NCBI RefSeq assembly: GCF_004339465.1
Contig: NZ_SMFY01000002.1
Location: 496,001-560,000, forward strand
From: Ancylobacter aquaticus
GTDB taxonomy: Bacteria > Pseudomonadota > Alphaproteobacteria > Rhizobiales > Xanthobacteraceae
Direction: 5' to 3'
Length of the DNA: 64,000 nucleotides
Shown: in pieces, positions 46,995 to 57,008 of the stretch
How positions within the stretch are numbered: the stretch's first letter is position 1
Layout: every line of letters begins with the position of its first letter
Program-made: the position numbers and the translations under genes
Notes under the pieces: model-generated
Database searches by the model: none
What the model was told of the DNA's origin: nothing
Seen by the model: only the letters and a program-made list of their open reading frames with translations

Positions 46995-47375
46995 TTGGCC
47001 CATCGCAGCTTCCTGCCCGGCGCCCGCGCCGCCAATGTCATCCTCGCGCTCGGCGCCTTCGCCCTCGGCTGGGCGATCTATGTGCGTTATGCGCTGCTCG
47101 AACAGTCCTCCGTCGGCCTTGCCTGCCGGACGCTGGAAACCATGACCTGCGAAACCCGCACGCTGGTGATAGCGCTGTTCAGCCAGTCGGCATTCGGCAT
47201 CGCAGCGCTCGTGGCCGCCGTGATCCAGCTTATCCGCCCCTCGCTGGTGATGTTCACCGTGGCGCTGATGGCCACCTGCGTGGGGCTGGTTGTCTACAAT
47301 AACAGCCTTTCGGGCGTGGCCGGCGGGCTGCTGCTCATATCCTTCGCCCGGCCGTGGCGAGGCGCCAGAGGGTGA
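46995..47375 (+). CDS. Small multi-span membrane protein of unknown function
   Basis: A 126-residue hydrophobic protein with three or four probable membrane segments: about 12-30 (ANVILALGAFALGWAIYVRY), 58-78 (LVIALFSQSAFGIAALVAA), 83-102 and 105-118. Two Cys (ACRTLETMTCETRT) lie in the first loop and could form a disulfide. The TTG at 46995 is preferred because GGAGGAGG precedes it at good distance; an ATG at 46938 would add 19 residues. I recognise no family. Its 3' end overlaps the convergent ndvC-like gene by 41 bases. Confidence 0.6.
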   Translation: MAHRSFLPGARAANVILALGAFALGWAIYVRYALLEQSSVGLACRTLETMTCETRTLVIALFSQSAFGIAALVAAVIQLIRPSLVMFTVALMATCVGLVVYNNSLSGVAGGLLLISFARPWRGARG

Positions 47376-48960
47376 AGGCCAGCACCACGAACAGGCTTCC
47401 GGTCCACAAAGCCTGCCAGTTCGCCAACGTCTCGTTCAGCGCCACATAGACCCCGGCGGCGAGGAAGAGGCCGGCGGCGATGGTTTCCGCCTGCCTCCCC
47501 TCGGTGAACCGCCCCGGTCCGGCCACCGCCGCGTAGAACGCGAAGGCCGTGATGATCGGCGTCAGCCCGGCGAACTGGAAATCCTTGTAGCGCGGATCGA
47601 ACACCAGCCCGAAGCCGATCTGCGCCACCAGTACGATCGAGGCGGCGAGAAGCAGCGCGAGGCAGCGGTCGAAGAACGGCGCCCCCGGCGTCGCCTCGCT
47701 GTTGAGCGCGAGCGTCAGCGTCACCAGCCTTGTGCGCCGGCCGATTGCCACCGCACAGGCGAGCGGCACCAACAGCGCCAGCCCGACCAGCGCGCTGGCG
47801 CGTATCCAGCCGCCGACGCCAAGGCTTTCCGCCGATACCGACGCCAGAAGCCGGCCGATCATCAGCCCGGCGAAGAAGGCGATCCCGGCCACCGCCGACC
47901 ATTCCCGCATGCCCAGCGGGCGCCCGCCGGCGCGCCGCCCGGCCCAACCCGCCATCGCGAAAACGGCGCCGGCGAAGAGGCTTCCGGCCAGTGCCTGGAG
48001 TATCCAGTAGGGATGGTCGGACACCGGCTCACCCCAGCGGAACTTGAACTCGCGCGTATAGGCGTCGAGGAAGCCCCAATGCCCGCCGACCGTGCCTTCC
48101 AGCACCCGCTTCCACGGCTGGTCGAAGGCTTCGATGACGTTGAGCCGGTAGTTCTTCGCCTTGGCGAGGGCGAGCAGTTCCTGGATCACATTGGCCTGGT
48201 TGGAGGGCGAGGGCAGCGCCCCCTCGCGCATGCGGCCCTCACTCGGCCAGCCGGTTTCGCCGATGAGGATCTCCTTGCCGGCAAAAATCTCGCCGACATG
48301 CTCGCGGATCTCGCCGAGATGCGCGACCGAATCCTCGGCCGGCACCGGCATGTCCTCCCAGAAGGGCAGGATATGGACGGTGACGAAATCCACCGAATCC
48401 GCCAGCGAGCGGTTGCGCTCCCAGAACTCCCACACATCGGCATAGGTGACGTCGACGCCAGCGGGAACCTTCGCCTTCACCTCGTTCAGGAAGCCGGCGA
48501 TGTCATTTGCTGATTGCTCGCCGCGCAGCAGCACCTCATTGCCGACGATGACCGCCTTGACGACGTCAGGGTTCTCCTGCGCCGCCTTGATGCCGCCTTC
48601 GATCTCCAGCCGGTTGCGCACCGGGTCGGCGGCGATCCAGATTCCCTGGAGCACGGTGAGCCCATGCTTGCGGGCAAGTTCCGGCACGGCGGCGAGCCCG
48701 GCCTGGATCGAGGAATAGGTCCGCACGCAATGAGTGATTTTCGCCAGCCGGGCGAGATCGTCGTCGATCTGCGCCGACGAGAACGCCACATCCTCGCTGA
48801 ACGGGCTCTGGCCGGGACGAAACGGTGCATAGGAGACGCAGGGAAGCTTCTCGCCGGCGGCCATCGGCGCGAAAGGTGCCGGCACCGGCTGCCCGAGCCA
48901 CGCCCAGACAGCGACGATCGCCACGCAGGCAAGGGCGGCGAGAGCGAGGGGCAGTCGCAT
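47335..48960 (-). CDS. NdvC-like beta-(1,6)-glucan synthesis protein, GH17-type domain plus membrane segments
   Basis: A 541-residue protein. Residues 1-25 form a signal anchor; about 40-310 is a GH17 (glucan endo-1,3-beta-glucosidase-like) barrel with CVSYAPFRPGQSPF, AVIVGNEVLLRGEQ containing the acid/base Glu, TVHILPFWEDMPV and EILIGETGWPSEGR containing the nucleophile Glu. The C-terminal part (about 320-535) has about eight membrane segments. Bradyrhizobium NdvC, a protein of about 62 kDa needed for beta-(1,6) linkages in cyclic glucan, has the same size and design. The GH17 domain likely acts as a periplasmic transglycosylase. Divergent from two further glucan genes. Confidence 0.8.
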   Translation of the reverse strand: MRLPLALAALACVAIVAVWAWLGQPVPAPFAPMAAGEKLPCVSYAPFRPGQSPFSEDVAFSSAQIDDDLARLAKITHCVRTYSSIQAGLAAVPELARKHGLTVLQGIWIAADPVRNRLEIEGGIKAAQENPDVVKAVIVGNEVLLRGEQSANDIAGFLNEVKAKVPAGVDVTYADVWEFWERNRSLADSVDFVTVHILPFWEDMPVPAEDSVAHLGEIREHVGEIFAGKEILIGETGWPSEGRMREGALPSPSNQANVIQELLALAKAKNYRLNVIEAFDQPWKRVLEGTVGGHWGFLDAYTREFKFRWGEPVSDHPYWILQALAGSLFAGAVFAMAGWAGRRAGGRPLGMREWSAVAGIAFFAGLMIGRLLASVSAESLGVGGWIRASALVGLALLVPLACAVAIGRRTRLVTLTLALNSEATPGAPFFDRCLALLLAASIVLVAQIGFGLVFDPRYKDFQFAGLTPIITAFAFYAAVAGPGRFTEGRQAETIAAGLFLAAGVYVALNETLANWQALWTGSLFVVLAFTLWRLATAGRRI

Positions 48961-48976
48961 GCGAGGAATCTCCGCC

Positions 48977-49025
48977 AAAGGTCGGTCACCAGGGATCGGT
49001 CGCCTGGGGCTGGGTCGCGAGGGTC
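48977..49025. promoter_or_regulatory. Imperfect triple repeat in the divergent glucan-gene promoter region
   Basis: The 263 bases between the ndvC-like and ndvD-like genes hold no gene. Directly upstream of the ndvC-like ATG are three imperfect tandem units of 14-15 bases: TCGGTCACCAGGGA (48982-48995), TCGGTCGCCTGGGGC (48996-49010) and TGGGTCGCGAGGGTC (49011-49025). They could be protein-binding half-sites or a simple slippage product. No clear promoter hexamers were recognised. Confidence 0.3.
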
Positions 49026-49223
49026 AGTCTGATGGGTTCGGCCGGCACGTTCACCCTGCCGGGTAGCGGTGCTTTGCCGCCACGGCAAGAGGCGTGTGCA
49101 AAGCGGCGGAATTTTGCGCCGGAAGGCCGCCCGCAGACGTGCCGTCATGCTGACAAATTCGATTGCTTCTCCTACTGTTCTGGCCGGTCCGGTGTTTCCT
49201 CCTTTTGCGTGTGACGTTTCCCC

Positions 49224-49697
49224 ATGTTGTGCTCCGTACGTCCCCTCGCCGCCGCCCTGTTCGGTGGCATGATGCTGATGACCGTCGCCCCTGTCGGCGC
49301 GTGGGCCCAGAGTGCCCCGCAGGAACAGAAGCCTGCCGAGCAGAAGTCTCCGGAGGAACAGGCGAAGGAAGAGGCGCTGCGCCGTTCGGTCGAGGAATAT
49401 GCCGAGGCCGCCAAGCTGCCGGGCAATGGTGGCCTGCCGGAATGCGTGTGGAGCGGCCGGCGCATCGCGATGCTGCTCTGGCGCGACGACATCGACACGG
49501 CGCGCCGCCACCTCGAACTCTATGAGCGCTTTGGCTGCCCGACCGAGCACCTGAAGATCGCGTTCCGCTGCTTGGTCCGGCAGGGCAATATCGACAGCAA
49601 GGCGCAGGAGCGGCTGTCCGAGCGCGTACACGCCTGCTGGGTCAACCCGGACGCGCCGCCGGCCGCCGCGACACCTGCCCCTGCCGCTGCGCAATAA
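49224..49697 (+). CDS. NdvD-like small exported glucan-biosynthesis protein
   Basis: A 157-residue protein with a Sec signal peptide (1 to about 28, ending AWAQ). The mature part has a Glu/Lys-rich helical segment (EQKPAEQKSPEEQAKEEAL), then a compact domain with four Cys (ECVWSGRR, RFGCPTEH, AFRCLV, VHACW) that could form two disulfides, and an Ala/Pro tail. Proteins of this kind next to GH17/GT2 glucan synthases in Bradyrhizobium are annotated as beta-1,3/beta-1,6-glucan biosynthesis proteins (NdvD). The identification depends partly on location between the ndvC-like and ndvB-like genes. Confidence 0.7.
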   Translation: MLCSVRPLAAALFGGMMLMTVAPVGAWAQSAPQEQKPAEQKSPEEQAKEEALRRSVEEYAEAAKLPGNGGLPECVWSGRRIAMLLWRDDIDTARRHLELYERFGCPTEHLKIAFRCLVRQGNIDSKAQERLSERVHACWVNPDAPPAAATPAPAAAQ

Positions 49698-49908
49698 ATC
49701 CGCGCCCCGGCCCTGCCGGCGTCATCGGCGCGTCATGGCGACGCCATAGTGCGGAACCATTGTCCTTCTGACGCATTTTCCACTGCATAGCGGCATTTTC
49801 GACCGACGTAGCGCGCTGTGGCGCGTTGCGGCAAAGATCGTGCTGCACATGCGTTGAAACTGTATTATATTCCACCCGTCAGCCTCCCTTTTATCGTGGG
49901 TTTGTCTC

Positions 49909-52551
49909 ATGCGCCCCGCCATCCGTGTCGCTGCCGCAGCTGTTGCGGTTGTGACGTGCGTCCATGTCTTTGTCTGGCTGGCTCTGCGTCAGGAGGTTTC
50001 CGCTCCTGCCGCACCCGACCGATTCCAGAGCATGTCGTTCGCGCCCTATGGCCGGGACGCCAACCCTGACAAGGGCGAGCCGACCACCGAAGCGCAGATC
50101 CGCGCCGATGTGGAGGCGGTGGCTCCCTATACGCGCGCCGTCCGCACCTATGCCTCGACCGGCAATCTCGACCTCGTCGCCCGGCTTGCCGGCGAAAAGG
50201 GGCTCAAGACCACGGTCGGCGCCTGGCTGGACGAGGACGAGGAGCGCAACGAGCGCGAAATCACCAACGCCATCGACGTCGCGCGCAAGAATTCCAACGT
50301 CGTCGGCATCGTGGTCGGCAATGAGTCGATCCTGCGCGCCGAGCGCACGCCGGAGCAGCTGATCGAAACCATCCGCCGGGTGAAGCGCGAGACGAACGTT
50401 CCGGTAACGACCGGCGAGACCTGGGACGTGTGGCTCGACCATCCCGAGCTGGTCTCCGCGGTCGACTACATCGCCGCCCACATGCTGCCCTATTGGGAAG
50501 GCGTCTCGCCCGAGCAGGTGGTCGACCATACCATCGCCATCTATGACCGGCTGCGCGCCACCTATCCCGGCAAGCGCATCGTCATCGCCGAGTTCGGCTG
50601 GCCCAGCCAGGGCTATAATCGCGACAGCGCCATTCCCGGTGAGCTCGCCCAGGCGCAGATCATCCGCACCTTTGCCTCCCGCGCTGATGCGCTCGGCATC
50701 GAATACAACCTGATCGAGGCGTTCGACGCGCCGTGGAAGAGCTTCGAGGGCAGCGTCGGCCAGTACTGGGGCATTCTCGACGCCGACCGGGTTGCGAAAT
50801 TCCCGCTTGCCGGCCCGATCACCCCTTCGACCTACACCGCCACCGCCGCCATCGCGCTGCTGCTCGGCATCGCCTTCTCGATCCCAGTGTTCCGCTTCGC
50901 CCGCCTGACGCTGACCCAGGCGCTGGTGATGGTGGGCGCGGCGAACCTCGTCGGCGCCTGGATCGCTACCGTCACCGACCATTGGCTGACTCACTACGTC
51001 GTCGGCGGCAACAAGGTGACGATGGTAGCCAGCCTCGTGCTGCTGGTGCCCCTTGTCGTGGTGATGCTCTACCGGGTCGAGGAACTCGCCACCATCGCCT
51101 TCGGCCGCACCCCGCGCCGCCTGCTGCGCCGCGACAATGTCGCCGCACCTTCCCGCACCCCCAAGGTCTCGATCCACATCCCGGCCTATAAAGAACCTCC
51201 GGAGATGCTGAAGCAGACGCTCGACAGCGTCGCCCGGCTCAACTGGCCGAATTTCGAGTGCCTGGTCATCATCAACAACACGCCGGACCCGGCCTTCTGG
51301 GAGCCGATCGAGGCGCATTGCCGCGCGCTTGGCGACCAGTTCAAGTTCCTGAACCTGCCGAAGGTCGCGGGCTTCAAGGCTGGCGCCCTGCGCGCCGCCA
51401 TGCTGCAGACCGCGCCGGACGCCGAGATCATCGGCATCATCGACGCCGACTATGTCGTCGATTCCAACTGGCTGATGGACCTCGTCCCCACCTTCGAGGA
51501 CCCCACCGTCGGCATCGTGCAGGCGCCGCAGGACCATCGCGACGCCGATCGCAGCCTGCTGCACGAGGCGATGAACACCGAGTATGCCGGCTTCTTCGAC
51601 ATCGGCATGGTCCAGCGCAACGAGCACGACGCCATTGTCGTGCACGGCACCATGTGCCTGATGCGCCGCGCCGCCATGGTCGAGGCGGGCGACTGGTCGA
51701 GCGACACGATCTGCGAGGACACCGATCTCGGCCTCGCCATCGTCGAGCGCGGCTGGAAGAGCCACTACACCAGCACCCGCTATGGCTGGGGCCTGCTGCC
51801 GGACGATTTCGCCTCGTTCAAGAAGCAGCGCCACCGCTGGGCCTATGGCGGCATGCAGATCATCAAGAAGCACTGGCACCGCATGCTGCCGAACGCCGGC
51901 ACGCGCCTCACCTCCGGGCAGCGCCGCGAGTTCAGCATCGGCTGGGTAAGCTGGCTCGGCTCGGAGAGCGTCGGTGCCCTCGTGGCCATCCTGTCGCTGC
52001 TCTGGGTGCCCTTCGTGCTCGGCCTCGGCATCGCCGTGCCGCAGCGCATCCTCACCATCCCGATCGTGTTCTGCTTCGGCATCTATCTCCTGCACTTCAT
52101 CGCCCTCTACAGGCTGCGCGTGGCGACCACGCCGGTCCGCATGCTGGGCGCGGCCTTTGCGGCGATGGCGGTGCAGTTCACCGTGGCCAAGGCGGTGTTC
52201 GACAGCTTCCGCTACAAGGACCTCGCCTTTGCCCGCACGGCCAAGGGCTCGTGGCTGGCCGACGCCGCCCGCGCCTTCCCGGCCCTGCCGGAAGCGATCA
52301 TCGGCGCCGGGCTCATGCTCTCGGCCGTCGCCCTGCGCATGACCAACTGGCACGCGGTGGTGGAAGTCGACCTGTTCGCCCTCGCCCTCGGCATCCAGAG
52401 CCTGCCCTTCGTCGCGGCCGCCGGCATTGGCTGGCTGGAGGGCTCGACGCTCAACTCCTTCGCCACCTGGAGCACCCTGCGCGGCCGCGGCCTGGCGCTC
52501 CTGCCGGGTCGCAGCGTCGTGCCGGCGGCGATCCCGGAGAAGATCGGCTGA
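49909..52551 (+). CDS. NdvB-like beta-(1,3)-glucan synthase: GH17 domain plus GT2 transferase
   Basis: An 880-residue membrane protein. Residues 1-25 are a signal anchor; about 35-290 is a GH17-type domain with MSFAPYGRDANPDKGE, IVVGNESILRAERT and IVIAEFGWPSQGYNRD carrying both catalytic Glu; about 305-390 has three or four membrane segments; about 420-680 is a processive GT2 with SIHIPAYKEPP, the metal motif IIDADYVVD, the catalytic TICEDTDLG and the QRHRW (Q/RxxRW) motif; four or more membrane segments follow. Bradyrhizobium NdvB (about 102 kDa) has this layout and makes cyclic beta-(1,3),(1,6)-glucan. A terminator follows. Its own promoter probably lies in the 211 bases upstream. Confidence 0.85.
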   Translation: MRPAIRVAAAAVAVVTCVHVFVWLALRQEVSAPAAPDRFQSMSFAPYGRDANPDKGEPTTEAQIRADVEAVAPYTRAVRTYASTGNLDLVARLAGEKGLKTTVGAWLDEDEERNEREITNAIDVARKNSNVVGIVVGNESILRAERTPEQLIETIRRVKRETNVPVTTGETWDVWLDHPELVSAVDYIAAHMLPYWEGVSPEQVVDHTIAIYDRLRATYPGKRIVIAEFGWPSQGYNRDSAIPGELAQAQIIRTFASRADALGIEYNLIEAFDAPWKSFEGSVGQYWGILDADRVAKFPLAGPITPSTYTATAAIALLLGIAFSIPVFRFARLTLTQALVMVGAANLVGAWIATVTDHWLTHYVVGGNKVTMVASLVLLVPLVVVMLYRVEELATIAFGRTPRRLLRRDNVAAPSRTPKVSIHIPAYKEPPEMLKQTLDSVARLNWPNFECLVIINNTPDPAFWEPIEAHCRALGDQFKFLNLPKVAGFKAGALRAAMLQTAPDAEIIGIIDADYVVDSNWLMDLVPTFEDPTVGIVQAPQDHRDADRSLLHEAMNTEYAGFFDIGMVQRNEHDAIVVHGTMCLMRRAAMVEAGDWSSDTICEDTDLGLAIVERGWKSHYTSTRYGWGLLPDDFASFKKQRHRWAYGGMQIIKKHWHRMLPNAGTRLTSGQRREFSIGWVSWLGSESVGALVAILSLLWVPFVLGLGIAVPQRILTIPIVFCFGIYLLHFIALYRLRVATTPVRMLGAAFAAMAVQFTVAKAVFDSFRYKDLAFARTAKGSWLADAARAFPALPEAIIGAGLMLSAVALRMTNWHAVVEVDLFALALGIQSLPFVAAAGIGWLEGSTLNSFATWSTLRGRGLALLPGRSVVPAAIPEKIG

Positions 52552-52582
52552 GCCCAGCTCCCGCCTCACAGGCGGCATGAAA

Positions 52583-52613
52583 AAAGCCCCGGAAGCGATT
52601 CCGGGGCTTTGCT
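52583..52613. terminator. Intrinsic terminator between convergent genes
   Basis: Perfect hairpin AAAGCCCCGGA...TCCGGGGCTTT with loop AGCGAT, followed by TGCTTTTC on the plus strand and preceded by an A-run that supplies T on the minus strand. It serves the ndvB-like gene and the convergent VOC-family gene. Confidence 0.8.
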
Positions 52614-52640
52614 TTTCAGTTCAGCAGCAGTCAGCGCGGA

Positions 52641-53510
52641 TCAGGGCGCGGCCTCGAACACCAGCGTCGCCCCCAGCGCGGATTTCGGCCCAACGACCAC
52701 AACGCCCTCGATATCCTCCACCGACATGCGCGAGGAGGAGATGCGCCGGCGCAGCCGGTCCATGTCGCCCACCGCGAAGCGCACGGCGGCGAGGCGCAGC
52801 CCCGGCCCGGCCGGCGCCGCCACGCCGAAGCGCTGGGCGAACAGCGCGTCGCTCATCACGTCGATGTCGCCGCGCGGGGTCTTGACGATCTGCCAGCCAT
52901 CCACCGCCCGCCGCGCCTCGCTGCCGGCGAAGGCACTGAGGAAGCCGGTATGGGCGGCCGGGTCGGCGGCGGTGAACACCACGCCGACGACGCCATCGGC
53001 GCCGTTCATGTGGCGCTGCAGGTCCGGCGACCAGAAATTCTCGGGATAGAGCTGATGGCAGGTGAAGAACCCGGCATGCGGGGAGGCCGGGTCGCGGGCG
53101 AAGGCCAGCGAGAAGGCGACCTTGACGTTCACCCCGTCCAGCCGTTTGCCCTCGCGCTCGAAATCGAACAGGTCGAGCCCGCCAAACCCGGCCGCGTCGA
53201 ATTCCACCTTGTCGCCGGCAGGGTCGCGCCCTTCCAGCACCAGCATGGACAAGCCGGGGCCGACCTCGGCAAGGAAATCGCGGTTGAAAGCGCCGAAGGA
53301 GAAGCTTGTCTCGCTGTGCGGCGGGATGCGGTCCGGTTCGGCGATTTCCAGCAATTCGACGAAAAAGCCCGGCATCTGGACGATCCGGTTGTCGGTCCCC
53401 CAGGGATGGCGGTTGCGGGAGCCGACCGTAAAGCCGAGCATGTCGTAGAGTTCGCCGGCCGCCTCCAGATCGCGGACGACATGGACGACGTGATCAAGAC
53501 CGCGCTCCAC
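52641..53510 (-). CDS. VOC (glyoxalase/dioxygenase superfamily) protein
   Basis: A 289-residue protein with a glyoxalase-like (VOC) N-terminal module: RGLDHVVHVVRDLEAAGELYDMLGF, then NRHPWGTDNRIVQMPGFFVELLEIAEPD. The second half is a related module with FFTCHQLYPENFWSPDLQRH, metal-site-like residues and RLRRRISSSRM. The GTG at 53510 is preferred because homologous proteins begin close to RGLDH and GGGAGAGG lies upstream; ATGs at 53573 and 53615 are in frame and would add an unconserved N terminus. The substrate is unknown. Not clearly in an operon with pyrG, which lies 234 bases upstream. Confidence 0.8.
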   Translation of the reverse strand: MERGLDHVVHVVRDLEAAGELYDMLGFTVGSRNRHPWGTDNRIVQMPGFFVELLEIAEPDRIPPHSETSFSFGAFNRDFLAEVGPGLSMLVLEGRDPAGDKVEFDAAGFGGLDLFDFEREGKRLDGVNVKVAFSLAFARDPASPHAGFFTCHQLYPENFWSPDLQRHMNGADGVVGVVFTAADPAAHTGFLSAFAGSEARRAVDGWQIVKTPRGDIDVMSDALFAQRFGVAAPAGPGLRLAAVRFAVGDMDRLRRRISSSRMSVEDIEGVVVVGPKSALGATLVFEAAP

Positions 53511-53744
53511 CAGCACCTCTCCCCGTTCGGCCGGCGCGCTGAACGCTCCGGCACGGTTTCCCCACACCGCCATGAGAGCACGGCGGCCGCCGGTGAATCC
53601 AGCCTCGACTGACATCGGCGGCCCGCGCCGCGTCGACCCTGCCCCCAACAGCCTGAATCAACATGCCAGCATCGCGACCCAACCGATTGATCGAGCACGC
53701 ATTATCGGGACGTCCCCGGGCATGCAGCTTTCGCGCCCCGGGGC

Positions 53745-55385
<1,641 letters not shown>

Positions 55386-55489
55386 CTACCGGCAAAAACG
55401 CGATTCGACGAGGGCCCGCCTTGCCGAGCGGGCACTCGCCTGTGGCTAAATCGAATGCCGTGCCGGGATGGTCCGGCGCGGCGCCGATG

Positions 55490-55882
55490 TCACTGCGACT
55501 GCGGAGCCTGCGGCACAGCCGGAGCGGCCGGCGGCGCGGGCTGGGCGGCATTGAGCTGGTCCAGCACCGAACTGCCCGGCGCGGGAGCCGACGGCACGCC
55601 CGGCACCGAGGTCGGCGCGTTGAAAATGGTGGTCGGGCCACGGCCCCAGCCAGCAAGAATAGTGAGCGACAGGCTGGTGACGAAGAAAATGCCGGCGAGA
55701 ACCGCCGTGGCGCGGGTCAGCACATTGGCCGTGCCACGCGCGCTGAAGAAGCCGCCACCGCCGCCGCCTCCCCCGCCACCGCCGCCAATGCCGAGCCCGC
55801 CCCCTTCGGAGCGCTGAATCAGCACCACGCCGATCAGGGCCAGAACGACCATGAGATGGATGACGATGAGTACGGTTTGCAT
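55490..55882 (-). CDS. secG: Preprotein translocase subunit SecG
   Basis: Accessory membrane subunit of the SecYEG channel. The 130-residue protein starts MQTVLIVIHLMVVLALIGVVLIQRSEGGGLG (first transmembrane helix), contains a run of about twelve glycines, then FFSARGTANVLTRATAVLAGIFFVTSLSLTIL (second helix), and ends with an Ala/Pro-rich tail. The first helix, RSEGGGLG and the ARG-LTR element are typical of alphaproteobacterial SecG. The glycine run is unusually long. It lies between tpiA and pyrG on the same strand. Confidence 0.94.
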   Translation of the reverse strand: MQTVLIVIHLMVVLALIGVVLIQRSEGGGLGIGGGGGGGGGGGGFFSARGTANVLTRATAVLAGIFFVTSLSLTILAGWGRGPTTIFNAPTSVPGVPSAPAPGSSVLDQLNAAQPAPPAAPAVPQAPQSQ

Positions 55883-56071
55883 CTGACGCCTTCAAAATGC
55901 TCATGCAACGGCACGCGAGCCCTGACCCGGACTCGGCGCGCCGCAATCTTTGGGCGCGTTCCTACACGATTGCGACCGGGGTTTCCAGCCACCACGCCTA
56001 AGCCGGTTGGCGAACACCGCCGGCGGCAGGCCCGAAGGACACGCCAAGCGTGGAGATAGGAAGCCCCGCGC

Positions 56072-56821
56072 CTAGAGATAAGCACGGGCGATGGCGATAA
56101 AAGACTCGGCTTTCAGGCTGGCGCCGCCGACCAGCGCGCCGTCCACATCGGCCACGGCGAGAATCTCAGTGGCATTGTCCGGCTTCACCGAGCCGCCATA
56201 CAGCAGGCGGAACCCTTCGCCCGCTTCGCCGAATCGCGCCTTCAGCGCCGCGCGCAGTGCGGTATGCATCTCGGCGATGTCTTCATTGGTCGGCGTCAGG
56301 CCGGTGCCGATGGCCCAGACCGGCTCATAGGCGACCACAAGGTCGCCCGCCGTGGCGCCGTCTGGGATAGATCCCTCCAACTGGCCGCGCACGATGTCCA
56401 GCGCCTGCCCCGCCTCGCGCTCGGCCCGCGTCTCGCCGACGCAGACAATGGCGACGAGCCCGGCGCGGCGGGCTGCTTCGGCCTTGGCGCGCACCTGGCC
56501 ATTGCTCTCGCGATGGTCCTGCCTGCGCTCGGAATGGCCGACAATCACCGCGCCGGCGCCGGCATCGGCCAGCATTTCGGCGGCAATGTCGCCGGTATGG
56601 GCGCCGAAGGGCTTGGCGTGGCAGTCCTGCCCGCCGACACCGACATCGCCGCGCGCGCCGGCAAAGGCGGCCAGCAGCGTCGCCGGCGGGCACACCAGCA
56701 GATCGGCCCGGTCCTTCAACGCAGCGTCATACCCTTCGACGATACGACCGAACTCGGCGAGCGAGGCCTTGAGGCCGTTCATCTTCCAATTGCCGGCAAC
56801 CAGCGGACGACGCATTTTCAT
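56072..56821 (-). CDS. tpiA: Triosephosphate isomerase
   Basis: Interconverts dihydroxyacetone phosphate and glyceraldehyde 3-phosphate. The 249-residue TIM barrel has the active-site Lys in VAGNWKMNG, the electrophilic His in [10 protein letters not shown], the catalytic Glu in [13 protein letters not shown] and the phosphate-binding [12 protein letters not shown] and GALVGGASL. The ATG at 56821 has GGA upstream. It precedes secG and pyrG on the minus strand and is divergent from the ppiD-like gene. Confidence 0.96.
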   Translation of the reverse strand: MKMRRPLVAGNWKMNGLKASLAEFGRIVEGYDAALKDRADLLVCPPATLLAAFAGARGDVGVGGQDCHAKPFGAHTGDIAAEMLADAGAGAVIVGHSERRQDHRESNGQVRAKAEAARRAGLVAIVCVGETRAEREAGQALDIVRGQLEGSIPDGATAGDLVVAYEPVWAIGTGLTPTNEDIAEMHTALRAALKARFGEAGEGFRLLYGGSVKPDNATEILAVADVDGALVGGASLKAESFIAIARAYL

Positions 56822-57008
56822 ACCGTTCCAAGCTCCTGCACTGTAAAAGCTCCGCGCCACCGCCTCATAACAGACCGGGTGTCCCGGTGCAGCGGCTTTC
56901 GTTGCGGGAAGGACGCATCAGTGACGTTGCGGCGGCGGGGACGCCTCCCTATTATGCGCGCCTTTCGCGCCCCGGGCCGTTGCCCGTCCGACGCCAGACG
57001 AGAATGAA

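Noticed and set aside
49891-52578. Minus-strand open frame of 895 codons opposite the ndvB-like gene
   Set aside because: Mirror of a clear GH17-GT2 gene; low-complexity His/Asp/Gly-rich translation without domains.
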